This document shows positions 24,944 to 35,014 of a stretch of 64,000 nucleotides of DNA, one piece after another. The notes below the pieces were generated by a model, which searched no databases, was not told the origin of the DNA, and saw only the letters and a list, made by a program, of their open reading frames with translations. The translations under genes were made by a program, and so were the position numbers. How positions within the stretch are numbered: position 1 is the stretch's first letter; each line of letters opens with the position of its first letter. This DNA is from Dioszegia crocea (Eukaryota > Basidiomycota > Tremellomycetes > Tremellales > Bulleribasidiaceae): assembly GCA_001600615.1 (NCBI GenBank), contig BCKK01000001.1, positions 239,641 through 303,640 of the forward strand. The letters are read 5' to 3'.

Positions 24944-26591
24944 ATGGCTGACAAAGACTGTACCCAAGTTCTCAATGCTGACTTCGATCGACAGGTGGCG
25001 GAGAAGATGGCGCAGTGGAGGGTGCCCGGGTGTGCCATCGCCCTCGTCCCTCTTGGCCAACCACCCTTCTTCAAGACCTATCACCAAGAGGGGTTTCAGG
25101 CAATCTCGATCAAGGTGAGTCAGCCCTCAGTCCAGCGCTAATGGTAGACCCGCTTCCCTCTCGCCATCCTCACCCGGATGATCTCCGCTTTTGCACTCAT
25201 CAAAGCTCTCGAAGCTGCCGGCTACGACAAGCCTTTTGACGTCCTCATCACCCACATTCTCCCCACCTTCAAGCTGTCCGACTCCCGCACCACCGAGCTG
25301 TGCACCATCAGAGATGTCATTGGACATCAGTGCAATGCTGTCGGACCTTCCATCTTGAATACCCGCCCTGTCAAGGATAGCTCAGAATATGTGCGTATCC
25401 CGTAGGCTGTTGCTGACTGTAGATCACCTTGGTTGCTGGTCTGCCGATTGTCAAACCTTTGCGGGAGGGGTCTGGGATTTGGAGTCCGGCGATATATCAG
25501 TTGGTCCAGCCCATCATCGAGCTGCTCACGGGCAAAACCTTCGAGGCGTACGTCAGAGAGGCGGTCCTGGAACCGTTGGGCATGACCTCTACGGGATTCT
25601 CGGCCGCAGAGGCTGGAGAGGATTTGGCAGTCGGGTACAACATTCGACATGGTGATGATCCCTCTGGAGAAGAGGACAGCTTGATGCCGCTCCAACATGG
25701 GTTCGATTCGTTGGGCGAACATGGCGGGCTGGCAACTCTCAGGTTGATCAGTACCATCGAAGACATGGTGAGTACTGGAAAATCATCACTGACATTTAGG
25801 CCAAGTTGGTAGCTTTTTTGCCGTCAGCGCCTCATTTCCTATCGGAGATGGGACCACCTCTGACTGACCCGTCGACCTGGACTGACGGAGAGGAGCTGGT
25901 TGGTGCGGGCACACATCCATGGTGGAACGCAGGGCATGTCTTGATGGGTCATGCAGGTTTGTGTCCGGGCTTCCGGACTCAAGCCTTCCATATCCCAAGT
26001 GTCGGTTGCGGTTTGAGCATCTTGACCAACTCAACCGAAGGCAAAGACCTGTCAATGTGGATTGATGCGTGGGTCACTGGGTCTTTGACTGAAGCGAGGG
26101 ATGAAGTCTGTCAGCAGACGTGCGAGAGGTAGGTCAGTTGCCCGGCTCAAGCTGACCCTAGAATCGAAAGGAGCAGGAAAGAATTTCGTGTCATCGCCAT
26201 CTCCGACTGTCCCACCATTACTGGTACTGGCACCGAACAACTCATCGGTGACTTTCACTCCGACGCCTTCGGTATGATCACCTTCACCAAAGAGGGCAAT
26301 GTGCACACCCGGCCCCGCGGCGGGCTGATGGACATGCCCTGGCTGCCCCACCTTTACGGCAACATCCGGAATTTGGTCACCAGCCGAGGAGGAGGGAAGT
26401 TTGATGGCTGTCTGGAGTGGACGCCTGGAGCGGAGGAGGATCAGGCGTGGGGAATACAGCATGGATTCCCCTTCACCGTTGAGCTTGTCCAGAGTGACGA
26501 AGGGGATGAGCTCAGGCTGTGGGGGATGGATTGGCCTGCGCCCGTATCGAATATGCCGCCTATCATCTTCCATCGCGTAGTAGCTTGTTGA
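24944..26591 (+). CDS. Beta-lactamase-like protein, paralog C, catalytic motifs lost
   Basis: Five exons give 505 residues: 24944-25114, 25148-25390, 25423-25767, 25800-26128, 26162-26591. It is close to paralog B along its whole length and starts 193 bases after the paralog B stop. The SxxK site reads LAILTRMIS (Ile and Arg in the Ser and Lys positions), and YxN is WSP in GIWSPAIYQL, while GHAGLCPGF is kept. It thus shares the loss pattern of B but with different replacement residues. That suggests either a common inactive ancestor that kept drifting at these sites or parallel change. The C-terminal part, shared by all three, includes MPWLPHLYG and ends in a segment rich in Trp, Gly and Asp. 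Confidence 0.87.
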
Positions 26592-26842
26592 GAGTGATGC
26601 ATATGGCTATTTGTCTCCGGTTCGAGCGCCTGTACTGGGCCTAGGACAGAAGATGTGCAGAATGATCGCGTCGGTCCGGTATCTCACGGTATATCGGTTC
26701 CCGAGCCGCGAATGCACGCAGAGTGCCGAGCGTATGATAGCAATATGGGACGGGTGCGGTATCTGCGGTGTCAGTCAGGCAGAAAATCCTAAAGGAGGGA
26801 CCTACTACTCACGTCTTCTCAGCAAAGCCGAAATCTCCTGAA

Positions 26843-27810
26843 CTAGAGCGCGAATTCGTCACCATCGCGAATGACCTCGATCCATCTGCGCCGATTCTGG
26901 CTGAGCAAACCCGGAACCGTGCTCAAATCGGCTGCGCTAATCCCTCTCAGACCCAGCACGGCAAGGGAGGGGATCTGTGTTCGTTCGGGAGTGTGAAGAG
27001 CGTGCAGAGCGGATGTGGTGATTGGGACAGTGGGGAATGACAAATCGAGCATCTGTTTATGAGCGCAGCGTCAAAAGTGAGGATTAGACTTACCCTCAGC
27101 ACAATCATCTTCTTGCCCAACAGCGCCAATCCCTTCTTCCACACATCTTCATCGCTGACTTTGCCCTGCCTGATAAACCTGATCCCTACCAAACCCAACT
27201 CGCGCGTGCTTCCCGGTAAGGTCGTGACGAGTCGCTCCAGATCTTTGATTGTCGAGTATGCCAAATTGAGTGAGGTGAGTGACAATGAGGGGAGGAGGGG
27301 TAGTTGTCGGAGCAGGGGAAGTGGATTTGGGTGGAGGATAATTGGGAGGTGATGGATCTCGGGAGGGGCTGTGGGAGTGGTCGTCCAGTCGTTCGTCTCG
27401 GATGAGTCAGATAGCGGACTTGCACCAATGTCGTCTAGGGGCTGGGTGAGGATAGAACGAATGGATGAATCGCTGAGACGGGGACCCATTGCTCGTACAC
27501 CCGCAGCATCGAATAGTGCGATCTTCAGGTGAGGATCGAGGTAGCCGACCTGCTCCCGCATAGCTTCGCCTATTGTCATCCCTTCGTCCCCAGCTTCTTC
27601 GTAGATCTCCTCACTGCTTTCAAGATGCAGCAGTACTGCATTCAAGCAGAACTCTACTAGGCTCGAAGCTCCGAGATGGGTTTGCGGCGTACCCGACCTC
27701 GTGAATAAAGCTCGCGCTTGGACGAGGTCGTGCTTTGTGATGCTTCGCACTTCCGAAGGGGTAGCCTGTGTGGTCGAGAGGGTAGATTTGGAAGATGAGG
27801 ATGAAGCCAT
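26843..27810 (-). CDS. Leucine-rich protein of unknown function
   Basis: Two exons (27810-27094 and 27052-26843) are joined by a 41-nt intron to give 308 residues from the ATG of MASSSSSKSTLSTTQ. The middle and C-terminal parts show irregular leucine-rich repeats, such as SLTSLNLAYSTIKDLERL, ELGLVGIRFI, VLRMLDLSFPTVP and SLAVLGLRGIS. They suggest an LRR or F-box-type adaptor fold, but no F-box is evident. The same frame stays open upstream to an acceptor at 27907 (KRRAELLRRSELARRQ), so the true protein is probably longer, with a 5' exon somewhere in 27941-28220. I could not join that exon in frame. The gene converges on paralog C with a 251-base gap. Confidence 0.7.
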
Positions 27811-27906
27811 GCCACTCCGCCAGGAGGGCGGAGGGACGGGACCTGCGACTGATCGTGAGGCCTGTCGACGGGCAAGTTCGGAGCGGCGGAGTAGTTCCGC
27901 TCTTCG

Positions 27907-28578
27907 CTTATCAGCTAAATTCGAAGATGCCGCAAACTACTTACGGGTGTATAGGCGCCTCTCCTGCCATACCACACGCTACGAGCACGGATACATCTCC
28001 CGCCCCTGGCACCCAGACCGCTGGACCTCTCGTAGAGGCGACACGATGAGGTGGATCATCGCGAAAGCCAGGCCGCTCGCTTGATCGGGAAGATGCGATG
28101 AGCTGATTTACCGATTTGTCTGGTTTATCGTTTGATTTAGGAGCTGCGAAGGAGGACGAGATGAGATGTTTGAAGGTGGGGAGATGCTTTGGCATCTGTA
28201 GCAATGTGAGGTGATGCAAGGGGTGAGATGGGCGGCAAGCTCGCTCTAGGTCTCGGTGGCAAGTAAGGCGGCGATCGCCGAAGATGTCGATATCTCATCT
28301 TGCATCTCGACCCTCAATGCATGATCTGAAGCATAAAGCGAGGGTCAGAGGAGGGCAGGCGGATCTCTATGCTGTAATGCGTGAGATCGACGGGGATGCA
28401 AGCAGGATTGCGGTGAGCCGGGCTGAGTCCCCCACTCTCCCCCACCCAGCTTTCCGCCGGAAGCTGCCCCGCCGGATATAGCCGTAGCGCCCTCGCGCTG
28501 CCCAGCTGATGCCCATACCTCTTGCCTTCATCTATTCACTCCATACATACTGCAACACCATCGCTAGGTCAAGCAATC
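27907..28578. other. 5' region between the leucine-rich gene and AMS1
   Basis: This region probably holds an unresolved 5' exon of the leucine-rich gene (minus-strand frame 28219-27941 ending at a gtaagt donor near 27943) and the AMS1 promoter. A leader around 28510-28570 precedes the AMS1 ATG. Confidence 0.4.
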
Positions 28579-31500
28579 ATGTCAAGAGACCTACAATCGC
28601 ACAAGAAGGAGCGCTACCCCCAGCTGAATCATGAAGCTCGTACGTTCAAAACTCGCTGAGTTTGCTGACTTCAGGTCCTCGTCATCTTGGGTCTACCGAG
28701 AGCCGATTGAGCCAGTTCACCGTGAGTCCTAACGCGACAGGGCTGACTCCAGGGTGGTCACTACGCATCTGTCAACTTGTCCAAAATCCACTTTGCCGAT
28801 CGCAAAGATGACGCCGAGCACGTTTCGCTCGCAGTGTGGTCCCCTCCCGGCCGCTCCAAGCCATCCTTTGAAGAGGCCAAGCGCCAGACGTACAAGCCCG
28901 CGCACAAGGGCGACAAGTTTGGGCCGAGCTGGACGAACCACTGGTTCAAGATCACACTGCACATTCCGAAAGAGTGGGAAAAGTATGAGCGGGTCCAATT
29001 TGAGTTTGACTGCAGCGGGGAGGCGATGGTTTTTACTACCGATGGCGATCCTATGCATGGTAAGTGTTCACTGGGATGAGCTGAGACCAGGCCTGACTGG
29101 TGGATGGGGTGGAGATCGACGCGTGGAGTATATCATCCCACCCTCAGCGCGTAAAGCTGGCGTCCACCACATCTACATCGAAGCTTCGTGTAACGGGATG
29201 TTTGGGATCGACAATATGGATCCGCCAGACCAGAATCGATACTACGCCCTCAACTCGGCGGATCTCGTCGTTCCCAATATGGAAGCCTGGCGATTGATGT
29301 ACGATTTCGACATCCTGCACCAGACCGTGCGCGAGTTGCCGGATGATACGCCATTGCGGAACAGGTGTCTGCACGTCGCGAATGAGATTATGAATGTGTT
29401 TGATGGGTCTCTGGAGTCGGTGGCGAAGTGCAGGAAGGTGGCTGAGGATATTTTGGGTGTGGACTGGGAGAAGGAGGTCGGCAAGGAGAGTGAGAAGGCG
29501 AGCAAGGAGAGGGGGAGTTTATGGGGTGTGGGCCATTGGTAAGTTTCCACAGGACGCGCTGACATTAGTCACATCGACACTGCATGGCTTTGGCCTTTCT
29601 CTGTCACACAGCAAAAGTCAGCTCGGTCCTGGTCAACCCAGCTAGACCTGATGGAGCGTTATCCCGAACACCGATTTTCCGCCACCCAAGCTCAACAGTT
29701 CAAATGGACTGAACAGCTCTACCCGTCACTCTTCGCTCGGATCAAGGAGAAGGTATCGGAGGGTAAATTCCAACCTACCGGCGCGACATGGGTGGAAATG
29801 GACTGCAACATGCCGAGCGGAGAGGCATTGGTGCGGCAGTTCCTCTACGGACAGCGATACTACCACAGTCGCTTTGGGTTCAAGTGCAAAACTTTCGTCC
29901 TGCCCGATACGTGTAAGTTTGGGGTTGTTCGGGCTGACATCAGTCGGCTACTCTAGTCAATTGCCACAAATCGCTCGCCTAGCGGGATGTGACAATTTCT
30001 TCACTCAGAAGCTGTCCTGGAATAACGATAACGACTTTCCCAATTCCACCTTCAATTGGGTCGGTTTGGACAGCTCGCAAATCCTCACTCACATGACTCC
30101 GGTCAACAACTACAACAGCCAGTGTAACATGGACGACATCCGGAACGGTATGACGGGGAACAAGAATATGGAAGTCACCTGTGAGTCTGACCGTGGCCAA
30201 GCTGACGATAGCACAAGCTTTGCTCCTGTTTGGTAATGGAGATGGAGGTGGCGGACCTACACCTCCTATGCTGGAGAAGCTCCGTCGCGCTAGAGCTATC
30301 GGCAAGCACCCTTCGGCAGGCGGCCAGATTCCGCTTGTCCACATGGGCGGGTCTATGGACGAATTCTACTCTGCCGTCAGGGACGAAACGGAAGATGGAC
30401 GACTTTTGCCCAACTGGCGAGGCGAGCTGTATGCCGAATTTCACCGCGGAACCTACACCTCGCACGGTAGCATCAAGAAGGGGAATCGAAAGGGCGAGAT
30501 ATTGCTCCGCGAGGCAGAGTATGCCGCTACAATGGCCAGTTTGGTTTCTGCGTCTTATCACTATCCACAAAAGGTGAGTTTTGTCTCGACGAGGCTGATG
30601 TAGAAACTCGATGCGGCGTGGGAAGATTTGCTTTTGTGCCAATTCCACGATGTCCTACCCGGAAGTGGTATTGCGATGATCTACGAAGATGCTGAAGAGC
30701 GCTATGCGAATGTGCAGAAGCTCGGCGGGGACGTTTTGGAATCGGCTTATGCTGTTCTCTACCCGCCAGCGGTGGATGGTGAGGTGGTTGCTATCAACCC
30801 TTTGCCGGGGATGCCGAGGTTGGAGGTGGTCCGGGGTGAGAATGGGTGTGTTTTGGTGGATGCGCAGAACGGCCTGGGCGAGGTTAGGGCGGCAGATGGG
30901 TCTCTACAGGGCGTCAAAGGTGAGTTTGAGGTTGATTGTGCTGACAATAGTGACTCAATCTGGCCAATCGTTCCTCATGTCCAACGGGAACCTGTCGATG
31001 GAGATGAAAGATGGCAGAATCGTTTCCATCTACGACAAGCAGGAAGAGTAGGTTGTGGCGCGATCTAGCTGACGGGTAGGAAAGAGATCATCCCTCAAGG
31101 TCAGAGTGGAGGGTTGGTTATCATGGAGGATCATCCAAACAACTGGGAGTAAGTCCAATCTTGGCATAGCTAACCACAGCGCATGGGACGTTGACCAGTT
31201 CCACCTTGAAAAGCAAACCCATCTCGCTTTTGAGTCCTTACGTATCGTCGAAAGTGGGCCCCTGCGAGGAGTCGTTGCAGCCTCGCTCCGGATCGGCCAG
31301 ACCGACATTGAAGTTCAGGTGAGTGCACCCAAGAATTGGCTGACGTAGATCATCATGGATGCCGTCCCAGCTTCACTCAAAGCCGACGCCAAGAGTCTGA
31401 TCCGTTTCGACGCTGTCGTTGACTGGCGCGAAAAGCACCGATTCCTCAAGTTTGAACTCCCCATGACTATCTCGGCAGAGAATGCGACATATGATACTCA

Positions 31501-32293
31501 ATTCGGCATAGTCTCCAGGCCGACCCACCGGAATACCTCTTGGGATGCCGCCAAGTGAGTCTAGACCTGATGTCGCTGATGTAGATTCGAAGTGAATGGG
31601 CATAAATTTGCCGATCTTTCGGAATACGGGTATGGCGTATCCATCCTTAACGACTGCAAGTATGGCTATGCGACCGAAGGCAACATCATGCGATTGTCTC
31701 TGCTTCGCGCGCCAACCCAGCCGGATCCGGAATGTGACATGGGGGTGCATTCCTTCTCATTTGCGATATACCCCCACAAGGGGACTTTTGCGGAGAGTGA
31801 CGTCCCTCTCGTTGCGGCTGCGTTTAACGCGCCGATGCGATGTGAGTCTAGGTTAGGGCTTAGCTGATGATAGTGCGATCTGTTGCGCCCGGTCTTTCGC
31901 AGATGGCCAGGGTACCCCCAATCACTTTTGACGCGCCGAACGTTATTCTCGAGACGATCAAGCGAGGGGAGGATGATGAGGCGGATGGAACTTTCTGTGT
32001 CATTTTGAGGCTGTTTGAGCAGTATGGAGGGCACGCGAGGGGTGTATTGAAGATGTGAGTCTTGCAATGGTCGTGCTGACCTCAGCCGCGATTTGGATAT
32101 CAAGAAGGTTGAATTGGTCAATCTGCTCGAGGAGCCTATTGAGGAGCTCAAGCTGGATTCAACGACCTACAAGAGCGAGACGACTCAAAACGTCAAGCTT
32201 GGCTTTAGGGGTTTCGAGGTTAAGACGGTCAGGTTGTGCTTGGAGAAGAAGAAGGACAGGCGCGAGTCTAGCGGGTCGTGGGTGAAGGTGTAA
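28579..32293 (+). CDS. AMS1: Vacuolar alpha-mannosidase, glycoside hydrolase family 38
   Basis: Ams1 trims free oligomannosides in the vacuole and in yeast reaches it by the Cvt/autophagy route. Fifteen exons give 1092 residues: 28579-28639, 28676-28722, 28753-29059, 29091-29538, 29569-29912, 29944-30180, 30212-30573, 30604-30919, 30951-31047, 31080-31148, 31180-31318, 31349-31554, 31585-31841, 31874-32054, 32086-32293. GH38 signatures are CHIDTAWLWPFS (zinc ligands), FVLPDTFGYSSQLPQI with the nucleophile Asp, and CQFHDVLPGS, with a C-terminal beta-sandwich after that. There is no signal peptide, as expected for Ams1. Thirteen of its 14 introns are only 30-32 nt and the other is 36 nt. Confidence 0.95.
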
Positions 32294-32430
32294 CGTAGTA
32301 CGAGATCGGCCAATGTGTTCGGAAAGCTTGGTTGCGAGATTAGCGGGTCGTGTTGAGGTCTGAGGGGCTTAGGGGAGGTTGTAAATATGGAATAATGCAA
32401 AATGCACAAAGCCGACCACACGTCTACCAT

Positions 32431-33987
32431 CTACAATCTCCATATCAAGCTCACACCCTCATCACCTCCACTAACAACAACCTGCTTGATTGTCTTCTCC
32501 ATCCCCTCGAATGCATCGGCAGGTCCAGCAGCGACAGCTACACGGTTGACAGCTCCCGTATGGCCCTGATGCGTCGCCTGCAGAGCGCCCGTCCTAACGT
32601 CCCACGTTTTGAGCGTTCCGTCCGCAGAGGCAGAAGTGACGAGGTGGTGTGAAGGTGAAGGGTGCGCAGCGAGCGATGTGATGGGTTCCTAAAATCAGCT
32701 TTGTCAAATCTTTCTACTCACATCATGCTTAATCTCCGCTCTGACTTTGCCGGAGCTTGAGTCCCAAACAAACCCCCTACCGTCCGTTCCCCCACTGACC
32801 AACACGACGCCCTTGCCCCCACCTCCCGCCCCGCCCAACACATCAATAAAAACCAATGCCTCCACACTCTCGCCCTCCGTATGTCCCAAAAACGTACTGA
32901 CAACATTCCCCGCTGGCAGATTAACAATCTTGACCAGACCATTCGCACCGCCCACAGCTGCCAATTGACCATTTGGCGAAACGGCTATAGCGGTAATTCC
33001 ATGATGTGACGGATCCATATGGGGGGAATTTGCAGCGCAAAAGACGGAAGTTTTGAATACGGGTGAAGAAGTACGGGGATCCCATAGGATGAGTGTCGAG
33101 TCGAGAGAGGCAGTAAGGAGTTGTCGGCCTAGTGGAGGAGGGAAAACACCGGCAGTGCTACTGAATGTATGGGAAGAAAGGACGCTCATGGTGTTTCCAC
33201 TCGGTACTGACGTCAGCTCAACCCAGGACGCAAACTCACATTGCCACATCCAAACTTGGGCATCTTCGCATCCTGCAGCCAAGACGTTGCCCTTGGGATG
33301 CCACTGTAACCAGATAATCTCGGAACTCGTATCCAGACTCGTAAGGAATTCCCAATCTTTCCACGCTTCGATACTGCCCTCTGCGCCGCCTCGCTGAACA
33401 CGCCGCCAGACCCGAACTTTCCCATCCATACCGCCTGAAGCTACCATTTCGCCGTCAAATGACCAACCGGCAGCGACGACAGAGTCGGTATGGCCCGTAA
33501 GGCGAACAGGGGGGAATGACTCGGATGACCAAGCTGCACCCTCCACAGCGGGGAGGGGGCAAAAGATGAAGGCGACATCGTCTTCACCGCCTGAAATCGC
33601 CAGTGGGGGGTTGGGGAAGGCGGGGTGGAGAGAAAGGGTGAAGATGGATTGTTGAGCAGTGTGGAATGCTATCATCAGCTCAAGTCACGAAGATGACTCA
33701 CCGCTCACACCCCAACTGTTGTCTGGTCGACCCCCCTCCTCGCCCTCGCCTTCACCCATCTCCATATCTTCGTCCTCCTCCCCTGGTCCAGGACCGCCAA
33801 TGACGATCTCTCCATCGTATGGTCCTTCTCCGTCGTCGGGCACGAAGCCACCCTGCACATCGTCCTCATCGTCCGACATGGGCTCTCCATCCTCTCCATC
33901 ATCTTCCAAAACCTCGACTATATCGTCCCCTTGTAGCTGCACATCTTCCTCCTCTTCGGGGTGATCGTTTGCTTTTGATCCAGACAT
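32431..33987 (-). CDS. SQT1: WD40 protein of the AAMP/Sqt1 family
   Basis: Sqt1 is the dedicated chaperone that escorts ribosomal protein uL16 (Rpl10) to the 60S subunit. Four exons give 485 residues: 33987-33702, 33668-33240, 33206-32722, 32688-32431. An acidic N-terminus containing DDIVEVLEDD matches the AAMP/Sqt1 signature. WD repeats follow, including LHPAFPNPPLAISGGEDD, GHTDSVVAAGWSFDGEMVA, GGMDGKVRVWRR, WLQWHPKGNVLAAG, STLILWDPRT and ADGTLKTWDVRTG, about eight blades as in the family. The gene converges on AMS1 with only 137 bases between the two stops. It is cytosolic by inference. Confidence 0.88.
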
Positions 33988-34429
33988 GATATATGGCTCT
34001 TCGAGATGGTCTGTGATGGGTGATTGATAGATAGATATATGAGAGCTGAGCAAGCAGTCAAAAGTACTGATTACAAAGCTCTGCTCGGGAAAATTATCCC
34101 TCCACCGCTCGGATCCGAAAATTGCCAAGCCCGTGCGTACCAATCAAGCCCTGGTGTGGATTGGCTTTGACCGCCATCGAAGTGGTGTACCTCACGCCAG
34201 ACTACTTGAATAACCCGCTATGAGACTCGACAGAGTGTACTTTGGTCACCCGCGATCATTTGCATCGCTATATGAAAACACTTCGTACAAAATCTACGCC
34301 GTACTCGCCAAGCTCTAACCCCCTACGTCCGCTTCCCATCCGCCAACTGGACACTCCCTTCCCCAGACCAGCTCCAACTCACCCTTCCCTCTTCCCGACA
34401 TCTCCAGCGCTCACCGGCAGTCGAACAAG
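33988..34429. other. Intergenic upstream of the SQT1-like gene
   Basis: This stretch holds the promoter of the WD40 gene. The plus strand has an open but unrecognised frame entering the 34430-34450 repeat. I see no other feature. Confidence 0.4.
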
Positions 34430-34450
34430 CACAGCGGCAAGCTCAAAAAT
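34430..34450 (+). repeat. Left arm of a perfect 21-bp inverted repeat
   Basis: These 21 bases (starting CACAGCGGCAAGC, ending CAAAAAT) recur as the exact reverse complement at 36043-36063. The match stops abruptly at both ends. Outside flanks do not show an obvious target-site duplication. Confidence 0.75.
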
Positions 34451-34488
34451 GGAAGAAAACTCGAAGCGGAAGACGACAAGCGCCCCGC

Positions 34489-34840
34489 TCACGAATCACC
34501 GTGCATTTTGGAGCCTGTCGCTGTGCTTCCTCGACTGGCGATAAGAACAAGAACTGTCGGGGAGAGGATGGAGAGAGACCAGAAATGCCGATGACGACGG
34601 ATTATCCACGGAGAGAATTTCCGGCGGAGTGGTGCGATGACCTTGGATTTTACATCGTCGTAGGCTTTCGCGAAGGCCTCGACAGCCTTCTCGTATGCCT
34701 GGACGTTGGATAGGGTCAAGACCGCCGTGGAGGAAACTGGCAAATATGCCCTGTCGGGCGAGGTGGACGAGTTGAAAGGGGGTGAGGGATGGCCAGAGGG
34801 TGCAGACGAGGATCTTGGCTTGTTGGGATAGGGGCAGGCC
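34489..34840 (-). pseudogene. Partial, decayed copy of the C-terminal part of the 35015-36768 gene
   Basis: On the minus strand the frame encodes NVQAYEKAVEAF and DDVKSKVIAPLRRKFSPW, clearly homologous to EVEAYQKALKAF and DDIKSKVIAPLRRK in the neighbouring gene. The DNA is near-identical around 34600-34650 and 35125-35175. Upstream the similarity fades after a Ser/Pro-rich stretch and no start or splice sites are recognisable, so this is a tandem fragment. It keeps three T's at 34618-34620 where the neighbour has four, so here the frame continues into a hydrophobic tail. Confidence 0.6.
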
Positions 34841-35014
34841 GATGTCGGCGATAAGGATAGGCTTTATATAGTCGATGAGGGTTTGGAGAGCGGCAGGTAC
34901 AGTATTGTTTGGCGCCCAGAAGCCATGGGAGCATCCATGAGGCTCCCTTAGCCACCGCCTGATCTCAACCATGAAATTCTTTGACCCTTCCGGCCCTCGA
35001 CTCCAGTACGCCTC

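Noticed and set aside
20143..26591. A beta-lactam resistance or metabolite gene cluster
   Set aside because: The proteins are of the wide fungal serine hydrolase family, lack signal peptides, and have no biosynthetic neighbours.
27941..28219. 5' exon of the leucine-rich gene
   Set aside because: The frame looks protein-like and ends at a good donor, but joining it to 27906 puts the downstream frame out of phase, so I left it out of the model.
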